Source: Chloroflexota bacterium (GTDB taxonomy: Bacteria; Chloroflexota; Anaerolineae; UBA4142). From it: a stretch of DNA of 6,867 nucleotides. Positions 1 to 5,962 of this stretch are shown here, one piece after another. The stretch's first letter is position 1, and each line of letters begins with the position of its first letter. The position numbers were made by a program, and so were the translations under genes. The notes beneath the pieces were generated by a model. The model did not search any database. It was not told the origin of the DNA and was given only the letters and a program-made list of their open reading frames with translations. The stretch lies in NCBI GenBank assembly GCA_016200825.1, contig JACQEA010000118.1, forward strand, positions 1 through 6,867, in the 5' to 3' direction.

Positions 1-399
1 CCGCGCGAAATCATTCTCTCCGTGATCGCGCAATCGTCCGATCATTTGAGCGCGGAGGAAATTTTGAAACGCGCCCGCCGCGCCGATCCGCGCCTCAACA
101 AATCGGTGGTGTATCGCAATTTAAGTTTGTTGATTCATCTCGGTTTGATTTCATACACCAACTTGGGCAGTGGGCGGAGCGAGTACGAATTGCATCGCCA
201 TCCGCATCATCATCATCTCGTCTGTCGGAATTGTCATCGCATCTTTGAATTCGCGCCGCAGACGTTCGCGCGTTTAGAGCGAGAATTAAACGCCGCGTAC
301 GGCTTTGCCGCCGATCTCGATCATCTGGCGATTTTTGGCTTGTGCGCGAAATGTCGCGCGAAAAAAAATATGGGAGGGCATCATCCGCACAAACTCTAG
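1..399 (+). CDS. Fur-family metal-responsive transcriptional regulator, Zur-like (5' partial)
   Basis: Likely a metal-sensing repressor of the Fur superfamily. The frame is open from the first base (PREIILSVIAQ), and a Fur DNA-binding domain normally begins well upstream of this, so the true start is outside the window; the GTG at 22 is internal. Visible family marks are the winged-helix segment (SAEEILKRAR, then NKSVVYRNLSLL, the recognition-helix region with the usual VYRNL), the hinge into a His-rich dimerisation domain (HRHPHHHHLVC), and two CxxC pairs (CRNC and CAKC) that form the structural zinc site in this family. The last residues add a short His tail (GGHHPHKL). It lies directly upstream of, and overlaps or abuts, a znuA-type gene in the same direction, so the usual inference is that it senses zinc and represses this operon. 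Zur versus Fur, Mur or PerR cannot be settled from this fragment. No operator is visible because the promoter lies upstream. Confidence 0.9.
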   Translation, partial: PREIILSVIAQSSDHLSAEEILKRARRADPRLNKSVVYRNLSLLIHLGLISYTNLGSGRSEYELHRHPHHHHLVCRNCHRIFEFAPQTFARLERELNAAYGFAADLDHLAIFGLCAKCRAKKNMGGHHPHKL

Positions 400-1387
400 C
401 ATCAAAATCGGCTTGACAATTTTATTTTCGATCTGGCTGGTGGGATGCGTCAACGCGCCGTCCACCTCAAATGGAAAACTAAATGTCGTCAGTACGGTCG
501 CGCCGATTGTAAATATTATCTACAACATCGCCGGTAACTCGGTTGACCTCGCGGGCATTATTCCCGAAGGCACTGACTCGCACACATTCGAGCCCGCGCC
601 CGCGGACGCGATAAAAATCGCGCGCGCGGATATTATTTTTGTGAATGGTCTCGATCTGGAAACGCTGACGACGAAACTCGCGCAAGCCAACAAAAAATCG
701 CGCGCAGAAATTTTCGCGCTGGGCGAGTTGACGCTCAAGCCCGAGCAGTACGTTTTTGATTTTTCTTTTCCAAAAGATAAAGGTCATCCCAATCCGCATT
801 TGTGGATGAATCCATTGCTGGCGTTGCGTTATGCAGAGATTGTTACCGACGCGCTCGCGCGTCGCGATGCAACTCACGCGACGGTTTATCAAACCAACCT
901 CGATCAATTCCGCGCGCGCATCTTGGCGCTGGATAACGCGATCGCGCAAGCGATGCGTACGATTCCTGATTCGCAACGTAAACTGCTCACCTATCACGAT
1001 TCGTTCGCGTATTTCGCGCAACGCTATCCGATTCAAGTGATCGGCGCGATTCAACCCGCGGATTTTTCCGAGCCATCGCCGCGTGATCTGGCGAACCTGA
1101 TCGCGCAAATTCGCGCGACGGGTGTGCCTGCGATTTTTGGCTCGGAAGTTTTTCCGAGCAAAGTATTGGAGCAAATCGGACGCGAGGCGAACGGGCGGTA
1201 CGTGGACGCGTTGCGCGATGACGAACTGCCCGGCAAACCCGGCGACATTCAACATTCCTACTTTGGGATGCTCGTTGAAGACGTCAAAATTATCGTGGAG
1301 GCGCTCGGCGGTAACGCGGCCGCGTTGAACGCGTTCAATGTCGCGAATATTCCGGGCTCGGATCGCGATGTGAATTATGGGCGATGA
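305..1387 (+). CDS. znuA: Zinc/metal ABC transporter substrate-binding lipoprotein (ZnuA type)
   Basis: Extracytoplasmic metal-binding protein of a cluster A-I (ZnuA/PsaA) ABC importer, which captures the metal and delivers it to the permease. Numbering from the ATG at 305, the export signal is residues 34-48 (KIGLTILFSIWLVGC), with a lipobox LVGC and lipidated Cys48 (codon 446-448). Metal ligands by family comparison are His93 (DSHTFEP), His165 (HPNPHLWMNP) and His231 (YHDSFAYFAQRY), plus an acidic residue in the C-terminal lobe. His at the third position, where Mn-binding PsaA homologues have Glu, favours zinc. The long His-rich loop of E. coli ZnuA is absent. The start is doubtful: the ATG at 305 would overlap the regulator by 95 bp and put over 30 residues before the signal peptide, and no ATG, GTG or suitable TTG lies nearer. 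A GGGAGG at 372-377 precedes ATC codons at 380 and 383, so a rare non-AUG start or a sequence error is possible. Function is secure; the start is not. Confidence 0.88.
   Translation: MPPISIIWRFLACARNVARKKIWEGIIRTNSSIKIGLTILFSIWLVGCVNAPSTSNGKLNVVSTVAPIVNIIYNIAGNSVDLAGIIPEGTDSHTFEPAPADAIKIARADIIFVNGLDLETLTTKLAQANKKSRAEIFALGELTLKPEQYVFDFSFPKDKGHPNPHLWMNPLLALRYAEIVTDALARRDATHATVYQTNLDQFRARILALDNAIAQAMRTIPDSQRKLLTYHDSFAYFAQRYPIQVIGAIQPADFSEPSPRDLANLIAQIRATGVPAIFGSEVFPSKVLEQIGREANGRYVDALRDDELPGKPGDIQHSYFGMLVEDVKIIVEALGGNAAALNAFNVANIPGSDRDVNYGR
372..378 (+). promoter_or_regulatory. Possible Shine-Dalgarno for the znuA-type gene, without a normal start codon
   Basis: GGGAGGG is the only strong purine-rich SD-like stretch between the end of the regulator domain and the signal peptide of the substrate-binding protein. 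It lies inside the last codons of the regulator, as in translationally coupled pairs. In the downstream frame the next codons at a suitable distance are ATC 380 and ATC 383. The second would give a signal peptide beginning RTNSSIKIGL, a normal positively charged n-region. AUC starts are very rare, so this is suggestive only. Confidence 0.35.
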
Positions 1388-1394
1388 ACCGCGC

Positions 1395-1511
1395 GTCATT
1401 GCGAGAAGCGTCCCGAGCGAAGCGAAGGATCAGCAACGAAGCAATCCCCAAGCGACAAGCAGATTGCTTCACGGAGTTTACACTGAGCGAAGCGAATGTG
1501 CTCGCAATGAC
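1395..1511. repeat. GTCATTGCGAG-type palindromic intergenic repeat, copy 1
   Basis: A nested inverted repeat fills the gap between the znuA and znuC genes. The outer arms are GTCATTGCGAG (1395-1405) and CTCGCAATGAC (1501-1511). The inner arms are GAAGCAATC (1438-1446) and GATTGCTTC (1462-1470). In RNA it would fold into a long stem. The 75 bases 1437-1511 are an exact reverse complement of 3602-3676 in copy 2. From memory, this arrangement resembles widespread interspersed repeats in many environmental bacteria. It contains no gene. It ends one base before the GGGAG (1513-1517) that serves the next gene, so a hairpin here could stabilise the upstream message or separate expression of the binding protein from that of the ATPase. 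Confidence 0.9.
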
Positions 1512-1522
1512 AGGGAGTAATT

Positions 1523-2350
1523 ATGTCTGAACCGATGGTTGAATTGCGCGACGTGACGTTCGGTTATGGCGTTACGCCTGCGGTTGAAAAAATAAATTTG
1601 CATTTGCATCGCGGACAATTCGCGGGCTTGGTGGGTCCCAACGGCGCGGGCAAGACGACGATCTTGCGTTTGATTCTCGGATTGCTCAAACCAAATCGCG
1701 GCACGGTGTTTGTGGAAGGGATGGATTTGCGCGGCAAGCCCTCGCCGTGCGTCGCGTATGTGCCGCAGATCGAAACGATTGATTGGAGTTTTCCGGTCAC
1801 GGTGATGCAAGTCGTTTTGATGGGTCGCATTCGCCGCATGGGTCATCGTCCGTGGGCATCGCGCGCGGATCAGATCGCGGCGCAGAAAATGTTAGCGCAA
1901 TTAGAAATCGGCGATTTGGGCGCGCGGCACATTCGCGATTTATCCGGCGGTCAGCAACAACGCGTTTTTTTGGCGCGCGCGCTTCTCGCCGAACCGGATT
2001 TGCTTGTGTTAGACGAGCCGACCGCGGGAGTAGATTTGCAAACGCAAGAAAATATTTTGCATCTGCTCGCGCAACTTAATCGCGCGGGCGTGACGATTTT
2101 GATGACGACGCACGATCTCAATGCCGCCGCCGCGCATCTGCCGTGGGTTTTTTGCGTGAATCGCGCGTTGGTTGCCAGCGGCGCGCCGGAGCAAGTCTTT
2201 ACGCCGGAAATTTTGAATCCGATTTACAAAGGCGATATGGTCGTGTTTCACCACAACGGAAAATTATTTATTGGACAACAACCGCACGCGCACACCTATC
2301 ACGATGTTTTGCCGAACCCGGTGCTGGGGGATCACGCGCGGTCTCGATGA
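1523..2350 (+). CDS. znuC: Zinc/metal ABC transporter ATP-binding protein (ZnuC type)
   Basis: Cytoplasmic ATPase that powers the metal importer by ATP hydrolysis at the inner face of the permease. The 275-residue protein has every ABC motif in order: Walker A GPNGAGKT (38-45), Q-loop YVPQ (Gln82), signature LSGGQ (140-144), Walker B ending in DEP (Asp164, Glu165), D-loop and H-loop TTHD (His197). The segment after the Q-loop (IDWSFPVTV) is typical of the Mn/Zn-type ATPases of this subfamily. The start is the ATG preceded by GGGAG at 1513-1517 with 5-base spacing. The C-terminal tail after residue 240 holds scattered His residues (His243, 244, 255, 257, 260, 271), possibly a metal-sensing or buffering tail; this is inference. 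It follows the binding-protein gene in the same direction, separated only by the palindromic repeat, so cotranscription is likely. No catalytic residue is missing. Confidence 0.95.
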   Translation: MSEPMVELRDVTFGYGVTPAVEKINLHLHRGQFAGLVGPNGAGKTTILRLILGLLKPNRGTVFVEGMDLRGKPSPCVAYVPQIETIDWSFPVTVMQVVLMGRIRRMGHRPWASRADQIAAQKMLAQLEIGDLGARHIRDLSGGQQQRVFLARALLAEPDLLVLDEPTAGVDLQTQENILHLLAQLNRAGVTILMTTHDLNAAAAHLPWVFCVNRALVASGAPEQVFTPEILNPIYKGDMVVFHHNGKLFIGQQPHAHTYHDVLPNPVLGDHARSR

Positions 2351-2370
2351 GAGGTTGAACAAAAAACTTT

Positions 2371-2427
2371 ACCACAAAGGGCGCAAAGTCGAAGATCCTG
2401 AGCGAAGCGAACGGAATCACGAAGGAT
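2371..2427. repeat. Degenerate inverted relative of the downstream 52-bp repeat
   Basis: ACCACAAAGGGCGCAAAG (2371-2388) and CACGAAGGA (2419-2427) are reverse-complement fragments of the sequence in the downstream tandem units (CTTTGCGTCCTTCGTG and CTTTGTGGT). Between them is GATCCTGAGCGAAGCGAACGG, similar to words in the GTCATTGCGAG elements. The block starts about 20 bases after the ATPase stop and could pair with the downstream units. It looks like eroded repeat debris and encodes nothing recognisable. Confidence 0.6.
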
Positions 2428-2445
2428 AAATCAAATTCGTATGGA

Positions 2446-2705
2446 TTCATTTCTATTCTTGGTGTCCTGCGTGTTCTTTGTGGTGAAAATTTGCGTGTTC
2501 ATTTCGATTCTTGGTGTCCTTTGTGTTCTTCGTGGTGAAAATTTGCGTGTTCATTTCGATTCTTGGTGTCCTTCGTGTTCTTTGTGGTAAAAATTTCCGT
2601 GTTCAGTCATATTCTTTGCGTCCTTCGTGTTCTTTGTGGTAAAGCTTTGCGTGTTCATTTCGATTCTTTGTGTCCTGCGTATTCTTCGTGGTAAAAATTT
2701 ATGTG
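2446..2705. repeat. Five tandem 52-bp repeats between the ATPase and permease genes
   Basis: Units begin at 2446, 2498, 2550, 2602 and 2654, exactly 52 bases apart. Each has the pattern TTCATTTCGATTCTTGGTGT, then CCTNCGTGTTCTTTGTGGT and (G/A)AAAATTTGCGTG. Units 2 and 3 are nearly identical; unit 4 is the most diverged (it starts TTCAGTCATATTC) and units 1 and 5 carry a few substitutions. Length is conserved while bases drift, which points to expansion by unequal recombination or slippage followed by point mutation. The reverse strand reads like the 'ACCACAAAGAACACGAAGGAC' repeats seen between genes in many environmental bacteria. The array makes up most of the 373-base gap between the two genes. 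No promoter or gene is evident inside it. Confidence 0.93.
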
Positions 2706-2711
2706 TCAAAC

Positions 2712-2716
2712 AAGGA
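2712..2716 (+). promoter_or_regulatory. Shine-Dalgarno setting the TTG start of the permease gene
   Basis: AAGGA lies 7 bases before the TTG at 2724 and 10 before the second TTG at 2727. There is no in-frame ATG before residue 40, and the first membrane helix begins near residue 17, so a TTG start is needed. The site sits a few bases beyond the last 52-bp repeat unit. Confidence 0.65.
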
Positions 2717-2723
2717 CTAGAAA

Positions 2724-3554
2724 TTGTTGAATCAACTACTCGAGCCATTTCAATTTGAATTTTTTCGCAACGGTCTCGTCGCCGCGATTTTGGTGGGCGC
2801 GTTGTGCGGATTGATCGGCGTGTACGTGGTTTTGCGCGGCATGAGTTATATCGGGCATGGGCTCGCGCACGCGATCTTTGGCGGCGCGGTCTTGTCCTAT
2901 GTCATGCAATGGAATTTTTATCTCGGCGCGGGACTGTGGGGATTTCTTGCCGCGTTGCTGATCAATCTCACGACGCGGCACAATCGCATCGGCAATGACG
3001 CGGCGATTGGAATTATTACGACCGCGTCGTTCGCGGTCGGCGTCGCGCTGATCAGTTCAGTCCGCCAATTCACAAAAAATTTCGAAGCCGCGCTTTTTGG
3101 CAACGTGCTCGGTGTGACCAGCGGCGATGTCGCACTGATCGCGTTCGTCGCCGCGTTGACGCTCGGCGCGATTGCCGCGTTTTACAAAGAGTTGCTCTTT
3201 GTGACCTTTGATCGTCAAGTCGCGTTGGTGTACGGCGTACCCGTCGGTTGGATTGATATTTTATTTTCGCTCATTCTCGCGGCGACCATCATCGTCTCGA
3301 TGCAAACGCTCGGCGTCACACTAATCGCGGCGGCGATTGTCATTCCGCCGATCATCGCGCGTTTGTTGACCGATAGTTTTAACAAGATGATGTTCGGCGC
3401 GGCGATCATCGGCGCGCTGTGCGCGGCAAGTGGAATGCTGTTGTCGTTTTACATCAATGTTGCGTCCGGCGCGACGATTGTGCTTGTGTCCGCCGGTGTA
3501 TTTCTTGTCGTGTTGCTCGCGCGCGGCGCGCCGCGGCTGGCGCTAAAAGAATAA
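2724..3554 (+). CDS. znuB: Zinc/metal ABC transporter permease (ZnuB type, ABC-3 family)
   Basis: Integral membrane subunit of the importer, forming the metal channel as a homodimer and docking two copies of the ATPase. The 276-residue length is usual for the ABC-3 (ZnuB/MntB/TroC) family. Hydrophobic segments fall at about 17-37, 46-62, 67-83, 93-112, 134-154, 176-192, 195-214, 222-243 and 247-266. Family signatures include the N-terminal RNGLVAAILVGALCGLIGVYVVLRGMS-type block (residues 16-41), GHGLAHAIFGGA (44-55), the coupling-region motif ALFGNVLGVTSGDV (123-136), and the late ASGATIVL (247-254). The start is TTG with AAGGA 7 bases upstream. It is separated from the ATPase gene by the tandem array but has no promoter of its own that I can see, so it probably depends on readthrough. 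It is followed by a composite repeat and no clear Rho-independent terminator. Confidence 0.93.
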   Translation: MLNQLLEPFQFEFFRNGLVAAILVGALCGLIGVYVVLRGMSYIGHGLAHAIFGGAVLSYVMQWNFYLGAGLWGFLAALLINLTTRHNRIGNDAAIGIITTASFAVGVALISSVRQFTKNFEAALFGNVLGVTSGDVALIAFVAALTLGAIAAFYKELLFVTFDRQVALVYGVPVGWIDILFSLILAATIIVSMQTLGVTLIAAAIVIPPIIARLLTDSFNKMMFGAAIIGALCAASGMLLSFYINVASGATIVLVSAGVFLVVLLARGAPRLALKE

Positions 3555-3563
3555 TCCGTCCGA

Positions 3564-3758
3564 GTGGGAACGCAGGGCTTTTCCAAAGTCAGCCGCTCGG
3601 CGTCATTGCGAGCACATTCGCTTCGCTCAGTGTAAACTCCGTGAAGCAATCTGCTTGTCGCTTGGGGATTGCTTCGGCGCAAAAAGCGCGCCTCGCAATG
3701 ACGTAATGCGCTTTGGTTTGGCTTGTCAAGCGACTTTGGAAAAGCCGTGGTGGGAACG
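3564..3758. mobile_element. MITE-like composite element: 9-bp direct repeats, 15-bp inverted repeats, nested palindrome
   Basis: The outermost feature is an exact 9-bp direct repeat GTGGGAACG at 3564-3572 and 3750-3758. Three bases inside it on each side is an exact 15-bp inverted repeat, GGCTTTTCCAAAGTC (3576-3590) and GACTTTGGAAAAGCC (3732-3746). Between these lies the second GTCATTGCGAG palindrome. This is the layout of a small non-autonomous insertion with a target-site duplication, although the 3-base offset between the two repeats is not canonical and there is no transposase. Together with the promoter and leader region it accounts for the whole 287-base gap between the permease and the next gene. 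Confidence 0.5.
3602..3702. repeat. GTCATTGCGAG-type palindromic repeat, copy 2 (inverted)
   Basis: Outer arms are GTCATTGCGAG (3602-3612) and CTCGCAATGAC (3692-3702); inner arms are GAAGCAATC (3643-3651) and GATTGCTTC (3667-3675). Bases 3602-3676 are identical to the reverse complement of 1437-1511, so the two copies are inverted with respect to each other and enclose the ATPase and permease genes. The remaining 26 bases differ from copy 1 and are shorter (GGCGCAAAAAGCGCG spacer with its own small hairpin). If transcribed, the stem could also mark the 3' end of the transporter message. Confidence 0.9.
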
Positions 3759-3766
3759 TTGGCGGG

Positions 3767-3795
3767 TTTACACACTTTGCTTGCTGTGTTATAAT
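3767..3795 (+). promoter_or_regulatory. Sigma70-type promoter for the hydrolase genes
   Basis: TTTACA (3767-3772) is one base from the TTGACA consensus. A 17-base spacer separates it from a perfect TATAAT (3790-3795), which also has the extended -10 TG at 3787-3788. Transcription would start near 3802, about 40 bases before the ATG at 3842. This is the best promoter in the window, and it sits 8 bases beyond the MITE-like element. It implies that the hydrolase genes form a transcription unit separate from the metal transporter. Confidence 0.7.
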
Positions 3796-3841
3796 CTTGA
3801 ATGTCGTTCCAATATCATTAGCCATCCTAACGCTAATTTGG

Positions 3842-4867
3842 ATGACTGATAATACTGATCTTAAAAAACCAGTCAATACTTTTTTGCGTTTTCCGGCTGG
3901 CGTCGAAATCCTCTCCGACGAATCCGCGCCCGCTACTCCCCTAGCCCTATTTGCACAACGCGATCCTACCGCGTCCAACTTATCACCGGCTGATGGCAAC
4001 GATCTTGCCGCGTATATAAATCCCGCGACGTTTCTGACTGAACAAGAAGCGCAACGGATTGCGCGCGTCGAACTCGCGCGTCAAATCGCGGAAGAGGGAA
4101 AATCGGTTGACACGCTGAATTTATTTGTGCATCTGCCGCCGGATGCAACGTTGAAGCAACCTTTGCGCGTGTTGGTCGCGTTGCATGGGGTGGGCGCGCG
4201 CGGCGATGTGTTTGCTAATCGCCTCATCGCCGATGCAGATCGCAACGGCTGGCTGTTGATCGCGCCGACAATTAATTATCGTGATCATATGGACATGAAA
4301 ATTTTGATGGAAGAAGATTTACGGTACGCTAAACTGCTCAACGATGCGCTCAGCGCGTTGCCGTCGCGTTTGGGCATTCGCTTGCGTCAACATACGCTCG
4401 TCTATGGTTTTTCGCGCGGCGGACAATTAGCGCATCGTTTTGCTCTGCTCTATCCCGAGCGCGTGGAAAGTGTCGTTTCAATATCGGCGGGAACGTATAC
4501 ACTTCCCATCGAAAAGCGCGTCTCGCAAAGCGTCACGCAAAATTTGCCGATGCCGTTTGGGATTGGAGATTTTTCGCAAGTCGTTGGTCATGCCTTTGAT
4601 TCCAAACACTTTAACCAAATTTCCTTTTGGGTCGCCGTCGGTGACGCCGACACGCGCACCAGCGACGTGCCGCGCGCGTTCGACGACTACGGCGGACGCA
4701 ATCGTGTGCAACGCGCGTATATGTTTCAAGAAACGCTGAAACAAATCGGCGTGGATGCGCGCATCGCCGTTTTTCAAGGCGTCGGTCACGAGATCAGCGG
4801 AGAAATGCAAAAAGGCGCACTCAAATTTCTGCGCGACGATGAACTTTTTGACAAGTTGAACGATTGA
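3842..4867 (+). CDS. Cytosolic alpha/beta-hydrolase, esterase-like
   Basis: A 341-residue serine hydrolase with no signal peptide or membrane segment. An N-terminal region of about 105 residues (VNTFLRFPAGVEIL, then a polar, helical NPATFLTEQEAQRIARVEL) is not something I recognise and precedes the catalytic fold. The core shows the oxyanion-hole motif LHGVG (114-118), the nucleophile elbow GFSRGG (Ser191), a likely acid in GDADTR (Asp268 or Asp270) and the catalytic His in GVGHE (His316). The layout resembles PHB-depolymerase or carboxylesterase-like hydrolases; the substrate is unknown. The frame is open back to an ATG at 3713, but that lies upstream of a strong promoter and inside repeat sequence, so I chose the ATG at 3842. 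Its SD is weak (TTTGG). Its stop overlaps the next start (TGATG), so the two genes are translationally coupled and probably act on related ester substrates. Confidence 0.82.
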   Translation: MTDNTDLKKPVNTFLRFPAGVEILSDESAPATPLALFAQRDPTASNLSPADGNDLAAYINPATFLTEQEAQRIARVELARQIAEEGKSVDTLNLFVHLPPDATLKQPLRVLVALHGVGARGDVFANRLIADADRNGWLLIAPTINYRDHMDMKILMEEDLRYAKLLNDALSALPSRLGIRLRQHTLVYGFSRGGQLAHRFALLYPERVESVVSISAGTYTLPIEKRVSQSVTQNLPMPFGIGDFSQVVGHAFDSKHFNQISFWVAVGDADTRTSDVPRAFDDYGGRNRVQRAYMFQETLKQIGVDARIAVFQGVGHEISGEMQKGALKFLRDDELFDKLND

Positions 4868-5916
4868 TGAGCCGGTTTCGCGCGCCGTGCACTATTTTTC
4901 TGATTAGCGTTATTCTTTTCAGTTCAATGGCGTGTGCGCGAACTGCTTCACCTACACCTCTTCCCACTTTTACTTCCACCACAGTTTCAATTGCCCAATC
5001 TAAAACGACGCCCGTGAACGCGACCGCAAGTTCCGCGCTCGTCGTCACCGCGACGCGTTCGCCAACTTCGCGCCCCAGCGCGACCGCGACGATAACGCTT
5101 ACCCCCACGCCTTATCCAATTCCCACCGGTCGAAGCGAATGTAGCGAGAAAAAATTCAAGAGCGCGTCCCTAAATCAAGACATGCCTTTCTATTTATATC
5201 TCCCGCGCGGTTACTTCGATCAAACCCAACGGCGTTATCCGGTAATATATTTGCTCTCCGGTCTCGGCGGACGCGACAGCGAATGGAAAGATTATCAATT
5301 GTGTTCGGTGATGGATCAATTTATTCTCGACGGAAAAATTCCGCCGCTGATTATCGCGATGCCGTCCGGGAACGATAACCCCGCGGGCGGCATTGGATCG
5401 TTTTGGTTCAATCACGCGCCGCCGCCGCTCAGCGACGGAAAAAAATGGGGCGATTACGTTTGGAAAGATCTCGTCAGTTACATTGACGCGAATTATCGCA
5501 CTCTGCCGCGCCGCGCTAGCCGCGCGATTGGCGGATTGTCCGCCGGGGGACAAGGCGCGCTTACGGATGCGCTGACGCACCCGGAACTTTTCGCCGCGGT
5601 TGGCGCGCACAGTCCATCGTTTCGGCGCGCGGATGGATCGGTCGCGTATTTTGGCGATGAACAATTTTACAATCAATACGATCCGATCTGGCTCGTGAAA
5701 AATACTTCCACCGCGCGGCAACTTACGATTTGGATTGACGTGGGCGATCGCGATGATCAGTGGGGCGATTCGATCCGCGAATATCATGCGCTGCTCGACG
5801 CGCTGAAAATTCCGCACGCGTGGAATTTATTTTTTGGATATCACGACCCGCCGTACTGGCAAACGCACGTGCCGGATTATTTGTTGTGGTACGCGTCCAA
5901 GTTGGCGGGGCAATAA
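4867..5916 (+). CDS. Secreted lipoprotein esterase (putative esterase/Fae-like family) with Thr/Pro linker
   Basis: A predicted surface-anchored serine esterase of 349 residues. Residues 1-23 are a lipoprotein signal (basic MSRFR, hydrophobic core, SSMAC lipobox, Cys23). Residues 24-88 are a Thr/Pro/Ser/Ala-rich low-complexity linker that would hold the enzyme off the membrane. The catalytic domain (about 92-347) matches the putative-esterase family (PF00756; feruloyl-esterase, EsterD and antigen-85 type): YPVIYLLSGLGG oxyanion region, GGLSAGG elbow (Ser225), an acid in DVGDRDD (probably Asp294), and His326 in GYHDPPYW. The annotated ATG at 4867 overlaps the stop of the upstream hydrolase by one base; a TTG at 4864 also exists but is less likely. 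It shares blocks such as WFNHAP, DGKKWGDYV, DANYRT and VGAHSPSFR with the frameshifted gene downstream, so they are tandem paralogues. Substrate is unknown; polysaccharide-linked esters are plausible for this family. Translation is probably coupled to the preceding gene. Confidence 0.88.
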   Translation: MSRFRAPCTIFLISVILFSSMACARTASPTPLPTFTSTTVSIAQSKTTPVNATASSALVVTATRSPTSRPSATATITLTPTPYPIPTGRSECSEKKFKSASLNQDMPFYLYLPRGYFDQTQRRYPVIYLLSGLGGRDSEWKDYQLCSVMDQFILDGKIPPLIIAMPSGNDNPAGGIGSFWFNHAPPPLSDGKKWGDYVWKDLVSYIDANYRTLPRRASRAIGGLSAGGQGALTDALTHPELFAAVGAHSPSFRRADGSVAYFGDEQFYNQYDPIWLVKNTSTARQLTIWIDVGDRDDQWGDSIREYHALLDALKIPHAWNLFFGYHDPPYWQTHVPDYLLWYASKLAGQ

Positions 5917-5929
5917 TAAAATTTGCTAG

Positions 5930-5956
5930 CCACAGAAGCACACAGAAAGACACAAA
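5930..5956. repeat. Fragment of a CCACAGA/CACAGAAA-type intergenic repeat
   Basis: The stretch CCACAGAAGCACACAGAAAG followed by ACACAAA is an A/C-rich degenerate repeat typical of intergenic debris in environmental bacterial genomes. It is similar in style, though not in exact sequence, to the 52-bp units upstream of the permease. Only one copy is present here. It starts about 14 bases after the esterase stop. Confidence 0.4.
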
Positions 5957-5962
5957 AGGGTT

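Noticed and set aside
413..441. TTGACA at 413-418 as a -35 box for a promoter within the znuA-type gene
   Set aside because: No TATAAT-like hexamer at 16-18 bases; the sequence encodes the signal-peptide core.
479..1399. Long minus-strand open frame of 306 codons opposite the znuA-type gene
   Set aside because: Arg-rich, no recognisable domain, and directly opposite a well-supported gene with conserved metal-binding motifs; an antisense shadow of CGCG-rich codons.
1373..1533. Direct repeats AATTATG (1373-1379, 1519-1525) and TGAACC (1385-1390, 1528-1533) around palindrome copy 1 as a target-site duplication
   Set aside because: They are short, not adjacent to the element ends, unequally spaced on the two sides and overlap coding sequence; chance is the simpler explanation.
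2446..2705. Tandem array considered as a CRISPR array
   Set aside because: The whole 52-bp unit is repeated, so there are no unique spacers, and no cas gene is nearby.
2551..2748. Minus-strand open frame of 65 codons across the tandem array (FTTKNTKDAKN, HKEHEGHQESK)
   Set aside because: The peptide is simply the 52-bp repeat translated; repeats of this type are often misannotated as small genes.
3713..3841. N-terminal extension of the hydrolase with an apparent membrane helix
   Set aside because: It would start upstream of the TTTACA/TATAAT promoter and within repeat-derived sequence; the extension is unrelated to the hydrolase fold.
3589..3999. Minus-strand open frame of 136 codons, and the overlapping one at 3449-3775
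   Set aside because: Both are built largely from the palindromic repeat and run against the promoter and start of the hydrolase gene.
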